DNA of 64,000 nucleotides from Verrucomicrobiota bacterium (GTDB taxonomy: Bacteria > Verrucomicrobiota > Verrucomicrobiia > Palsa-1439), in assembly GCA_003164675.1 (NCBI GenBank), contig PLTX01000018.1, positions 18,765 to 82,764 on the forward strand. Reading direction: 5' to 3'. A program made the translations under genes and the position numbers. The notes beneath the pieces were generated by a model that saw nothing but the letters and a program-made list of their open reading frames with translations, was not told the DNA's origin and did no database searches. The first letter of the stretch is position 1. Each line of letters starts with the position of its first letter. Below are positions 60,910 to 64,000 of the stretch, one piece after another.

Positions 60910-62463
60910 ATGTTCAAGCAAATCGCTCCCTTAAGCGGCGCACGCACATCCTCAACGCGAGCCGATCGGCCGGCCGTTTCTGACACTGACCAATCCCCTC
61001 TGCTCGTGGCGGTCGCCCTGCTGGCATTGGTTATCTGTTGTTTAGCCATTAGCAACCAGAGCTTCTGGATCGATGAGGCCGGTGGCGGCCACGTGGCGAA
61101 GCAGCCCACTCTGGCCACATGGTGGCGGGCAGTTTTACACCACGGAGAAGATCTGCAGCTACCGCTCTACACGTTTTTCATCTGGGGGTGGGAGAAAGTG
61201 GTAGGGCTTCAAGAAGCCGGCATTCGTGCCGGCAATGCGCTGTGGTTCCTGCCCGGCGTGCTTGTGATGTTTTACGCGCTGGCGGGGAAACCGCTACTCC
61301 GCTGGAGCTTTTCTACCGTGTTGTTATGTAGTCCTTTTGTTTGGTATTATCTTAACGAAGCCCGCCCGTACGCAATGCAGATCGGCTTGAGCCTCATTGT
61401 TTTCGCTGCCCTTTACCAAATTGGCTCGACCCAGAACAGATCCACACAAGAACGAGGCTGGGTCATCGCGCTCTGCCTTGGGTCAGTGCTCTTTGGCGCC
61501 GTCAGCCTATTGGCAATGCTTTGGCTGGGAGCCTATTTGGGCGCTGGAGTGTTGGGCGCGCCGGAAGATCATCGGCGCAGACTGGCGCGGGACTATCGGA
61601 TGTATTGGGTTCCGACGCTGGCGCTGCTCTGTGCCGAGGGGTTGTTTTATCTCTGGACGCTGAGCCGGGGGACGCGCGGCGCTCCGCTTCCTGCCACGGG
61701 CTTTAGGAACGTCGTGTTCGTGATCTATGAGTTGCTCGGCTTCGGCGGTCTGGGACCGGGACGGCTGGCCATCCGAAACGGCGGTTTGGGCGCCTTTCGG
61801 CCATGGGTGCCGTGGTTGGCAATATATGGTGTGGTGCTCCTCATTGTGCTGATACAAGGTTGGAGGCAGGTCACGACTTTCACTTCTCGACGCACGCGAG
61901 TATGCTGGGTAGCCGCCCTGGTGATCGTGGTGGGATTCATTTCGATCGTCGGTGCGAAGGTTCAGTGGAGGGTGCTGGGGCGGCATTGCGCCTCCGCAGT
62001 TGTCCCGGTGTTATTCGTGTTGGGAGCCGGCGTGGCAACATTGCTGAGCCGCAGGACGAGATCGGGGCGGATCGTGGTGGCGGCCTTCGTAGGGTTGAGC
62101 TTCGTTTCGGATCTGAACCTGCGCTTTAGCGAACGGCACGCGAAAGAAGATTACCGCTCGGCTGCGGTCATCGCCACGGCGGCTGCGGCGCGCGGCGAGC
62201 ACGTGTGGTGGTGCGCCGACGGAGGCGCGGGCATTTACTACGGCGTACCGATGTCCCAACCGAATAGCACCCCCGCTCCGGGTCAGGTCTGGCTGCTGGT
62301 GGATCCCACGGAGCGCCTGCTGGCCAGCCAGCCTCCACCGCAAGTGGTCGTTTACTCATCCAAGATCGAACATGACCCGGGACAACGTCTCCGAGCGTAT
62401 TTGCAACAGGGCCATTACGGCCTGTCACAGGTGCTGCCCTCCTTCACGATCTGGCGGAGGTGA
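60910..62463 (+). CDS. GT-C type multi-membrane glycosyltransferase-like protein (copy B)
   Basis: The 517-residue protein has about 10-12 membrane helices, the outer loop NQSFWIDEAGGGHVAKQPTL with the acidic pair, and the string EDLQLPLYTFFIWGWEKVVG. It matches copy A (31318-32856) throughout, including GFGGLGPGRLAIRN and RFSERHAKED. Both keep the loop acids. The soluble end has HVWWCADGGAGIYYGVPM. The gene lies in a plus-strand series after the acyltransferase. Its role is probably transfer of a sugar from a lipid donor. Confidence 0.78.
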   Translation: MFKQIAPLSGARTSSTRADRPAVSDTDQSPLLVAVALLALVICCLAISNQSFWIDEAGGGHVAKQPTLATWWRAVLHHGEDLQLPLYTFFIWGWEKVVGLQEAGIRAGNALWFLPGVLVMFYALAGKPLLRWSFSTVLLCSPFVWYYLNEARPYAMQIGLSLIVFAALYQIGSTQNRSTQERGWVIALCLGSVLFGAVSLLAMLWLGAYLGAGVLGAPEDHRRRLARDYRMYWVPTLALLCAEGLFYLWTLSRGTRGAPLPATGFRNVVFVIYELLGFGGLGPGRLAIRNGGLGAFRPWVPWLAIYGVVLLIVLIQGWRQVTTFTSRRTRVCWVAALVIVVGFISIVGAKVQWRVLGRHCASAVVPVLFVLGAGVATLLSRRTRSGRIVVAAFVGLSFVSDLNLRFSERHAKEDYRSAAVIATAAAARGEHVWWCADGGAGIYYGVPMSQPNSTPAPGQVWLLVDPTERLLASQPPPQVVVYSSKIEHDPGQRLRAYLQQGHYGLSQVLPSFTIWRR

Positions 62464-62574
62464 GAGCGGCGGCACCGAATAAGATACGCTTACAACAAGA
62501 GGGAGCGAAGTTTTTCATTTTGGCTTGCCGCCCCCATCTTCAATGGGTATGATCCGGCTTTGCACATTTGAATC

Positions 62575-63291
62575 ATGACGAATTCCAACCCAATCACGTT
62601 GAGCTGCATCATGCCTGCCTACAACGAGGAGGCAGCCATCGCAGACGCTTTGCGTGAGCTGCAATGCTGGGTGCTCGCCGCGGTTCCTAACGCCGAGTTG
62701 ATCGTCGTGGATGATGGCAGCCGGGATGATACCGGGAAAATACTCGACAAGTTGGCCTCCGGCGAACCACGCTTGCGGGTTGTCCATCAGAAGAATGCGG
62801 GTCACGGTGCGGCGTTACGCGCGGGACTGGACCTCGCCCGAGGGGAATATGTATTCTTGTTGGACAGCGACCGGCAGGTGCCTTTGGAGGCGTTTGCGGA
62901 TCTTTGGCAAGTCGCCCAAGCACATGAAGGTGCATTAGGGGTCCGTTGGCCGCGCCGGGATCCACTCTTTCGTCTGGTGCTAACGAGAGCGGTTCGGTTC
63001 TCGATCTTTTTGCTTTTCCGCGTCCGTCTTCGCGATGCAAATTGTCCGTTTAAGATTTTTCGCCGATCCATCTGGACAGAAGCGCGTGCCCTTATCCCAG
63101 AGGGGACGATCACGCCCTCGTTGTTCCTGGCCATTTACATGGCGCGGCGCTGGCCCTCCATCGCGCAGCAGCCGGTTCCCCATCGCATCCGCACCACGGG
63201 AGTCGTGTCGATCCGGCGATGGAAGCTCGTGAAAACCTGTGCTCGGGCTTTTCGCCAGCTTTTGGATTTTAGAAAAGCGGTCAGCGCATGA
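62575..63291 (+). CDS. GT2 glycosyltransferase
   Basis: The 238-residue enzyme has MTNSNPITLSCIMPAYNEEA, LIVVDDGSRDDTGKIL, KNAGHGAALRAGLDLARGEY, LLDSDRQVPLEAFAD (DxD) and RDANCPFKIFRRSIW. It lacks a membrane tail. DPM1-like or polysaccharide GT2 enzymes share these marks. It follows the GT-C gene by 111 bases and precedes the second acyltransferase gene, so a donor-making role for that GT-C protein is possible. Confidence 0.9.
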   Translation: MTNSNPITLSCIMPAYNEEAAIADALRELQCWVLAAVPNAELIVVDDGSRDDTGKILDKLASGEPRLRVVHQKNAGHGAALRAGLDLARGEYVFLLDSDRQVPLEAFADLWQVAQAHEGALGVRWPRRDPLFRLVLTRAVRFSIFLLFRVRLRDANCPFKIFRRSIWTEARALIPEGTITPSLFLAIYMARRWPSIAQQPVPHRIRTTGVVSIRRWKLVKTCARAFRQLLDFRKAVSA

Positions 63292-63392
63292 GCGCAAGAA
63301 TCCTCCACCACGGATGGACACAACCGGCTCCGTTGCCACGAGCGACGGCAACTTTGCCCCTCTCCCCTGAAGGTCATTGATTAGACGGCTCT

Positions 63393-64000
63393 ATGAGCAA
63401 GACCCGTTGGCGGCAGTTCATCGGGAAGTACGATTTCCCCGCGCATTTGTTTGTGCTGTTTGACATCGCTGTCGGACACCTCTCCACCTTCTTCTGGACG
63501 CTTCAAACCAAGCTGCTCCTGCGCTTCTTGGGCTGTTCTTACGGGCGGAACCTTCGCGTGGATGGCCGCGTAATCATCCGCGTCGCACGCCGCAGCGCGA
63601 TCCGTTTCGGCCAGAACGTCGCGATCAACTCCCGCACCGGCTCCAATTTGGTGGGACGCACGAATCCCACAATTCTCCACTGCATGGGCAACGGCCAGAT
63701 CACCTTCGGCGACAACAGCGGCTGCTCGTTTGCGGTGCTCTCCTCTAAAAGCAGCATCCGCATCGGCAAGCATGTGAAAATCGGCGGGAACGCCCGGATT
63801 TACGATCACGACTTTCATCCCGTGGATCACCTCGCCCGCCGCGATCCCCAGCAGGACAGGACCCAGGGCAAGTCGGCGCCGACTGTAATTGGCGACGATG
63901 TGCTCATCGGCGCGAACGCAATCATATTAAAGGGTGTCGCCGTCGGCGACCGCTCTATCGTCGGCGCGGGCGCCGTCGTCTCCTTGAAAGATATTCCGCC
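63393..64000 (+). CDS. Hexapeptide-repeat acyltransferase (copy 2, 3' end off the window)
   Basis: The frame from the ATG at 63393 is open to the window edge (202 codons). It opens MSKTRWRQFIGKYDFPAHLF and continues with FGQNVAINSRTGSNLVGRT, ITFGDNSGCSFAVLSSK, IGKHVKIGGNARIYDHDFH with the catalytic His, and VIGDDVLIGANAIILKGVAV. It matches copy 1 along its whole length, so only some 15 residues should be missing. Both copies have kept the catalytic-type His and the repeat pattern. Confidence 0.9.
   Translation, partial: MSKTRWRQFIGKYDFPAHLFVLFDIAVGHLSTFFWTLQTKLLLRFLGCSYGRNLRVDGRVIIRVARRSAIRFGQNVAINSRTGSNLVGRTNPTILHCMGNGQITFGDNSGCSFAVLSSKSSIRIGKHVKIGGNARIYDHDFHPVDHLARRDPQQDRTQGKSAPTVIGDDVLIGANAIILKGVAVGDRSIVGAGAVVSLKDIP

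Noticed and set aside
1-64000. CRISPR arrays, tRNA and rRNA genes
   Set aside because: No regularly spaced repeats and no recognisable tRNA or rRNA sequence were found on reading both strands, though a covariance search was not possible.

Overview
The window reads like chromosome from a GC-rich, Gram-negative-type bacterium, most likely a member of the Verrucomicrobiota. That placement is an inference. It rests on the look of the EF-G-like factor, a 40-residue basic protein of a type I associate with that phylum, an outer-membrane porin, and short GC-rich palindromic repeats. No rRNA or tRNA gene was seen, so taxonomy cannot be fixed here.

Positions 1-19,630 are mostly housekeeping and envelope genes: a partial EF-G-like GTPase, an NAD-binding epimerase, nagA, thiD coupled to comEC, FHA and DUF1802 proteins, an MBL-fold protein coupled to a tiny basic protein, a 2Fe-2S ferredoxin broken by an in-frame amber codon, a Nudix hydrolase, a porin and a NIDO-domain protein driven by near-identical promoters, and a TPR protein. 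An accessory patch at 4,853-8,231 holds an AAA ATPase and three poorly known genes.

Positions 19,724-64,000 form a very large exopolysaccharide or O-antigen-like locus. A tightly coupled eight-gene minus-strand operon (29,151 to 19,724) carries two WecG/TagA/CpsF transferases, a WbaP-type initiating sugar phosphotransferase, a CapK-like adenylate-forming ligase, a PHP phosphoesterase, a HisC-like aminotransferase, a bi-domain oxidoreductase and an alpha/alpha-toroid-like protein. Nucleotide-sugar genes (gmd, galE, two wecB-type UDP-GlcNAc 2-epimerases), GT2/GT4 transferases, several GT-C type multi-membrane proteins, two ligase/polymerase-like membrane proteins, a YfhO-like protein and two hexapeptide acyltransferases follow. 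WecB plus WecG point to ManNAc in the product; gmd points to a GDP-6-deoxyhexose. No flippase, co-polymerase or export outer-membrane protein was recognised in the window.

The locus has been reshuffled heavily. Relics of IS1-, IS3-, IS5-, IS66- and integrase-type transposases lie in the gaps, next to broken pieces of pathway genes (GDP-mannose 3,5-epimerase, a DegT aminotransferase, a second bi-domain oxidoreductase, a methyltransferase, a GT-C protein, possibly an asparagine synthetase). Several families are present as diverged duplicates. The picture is a surface-polysaccharide locus that changes by duplication, insertion and decay.
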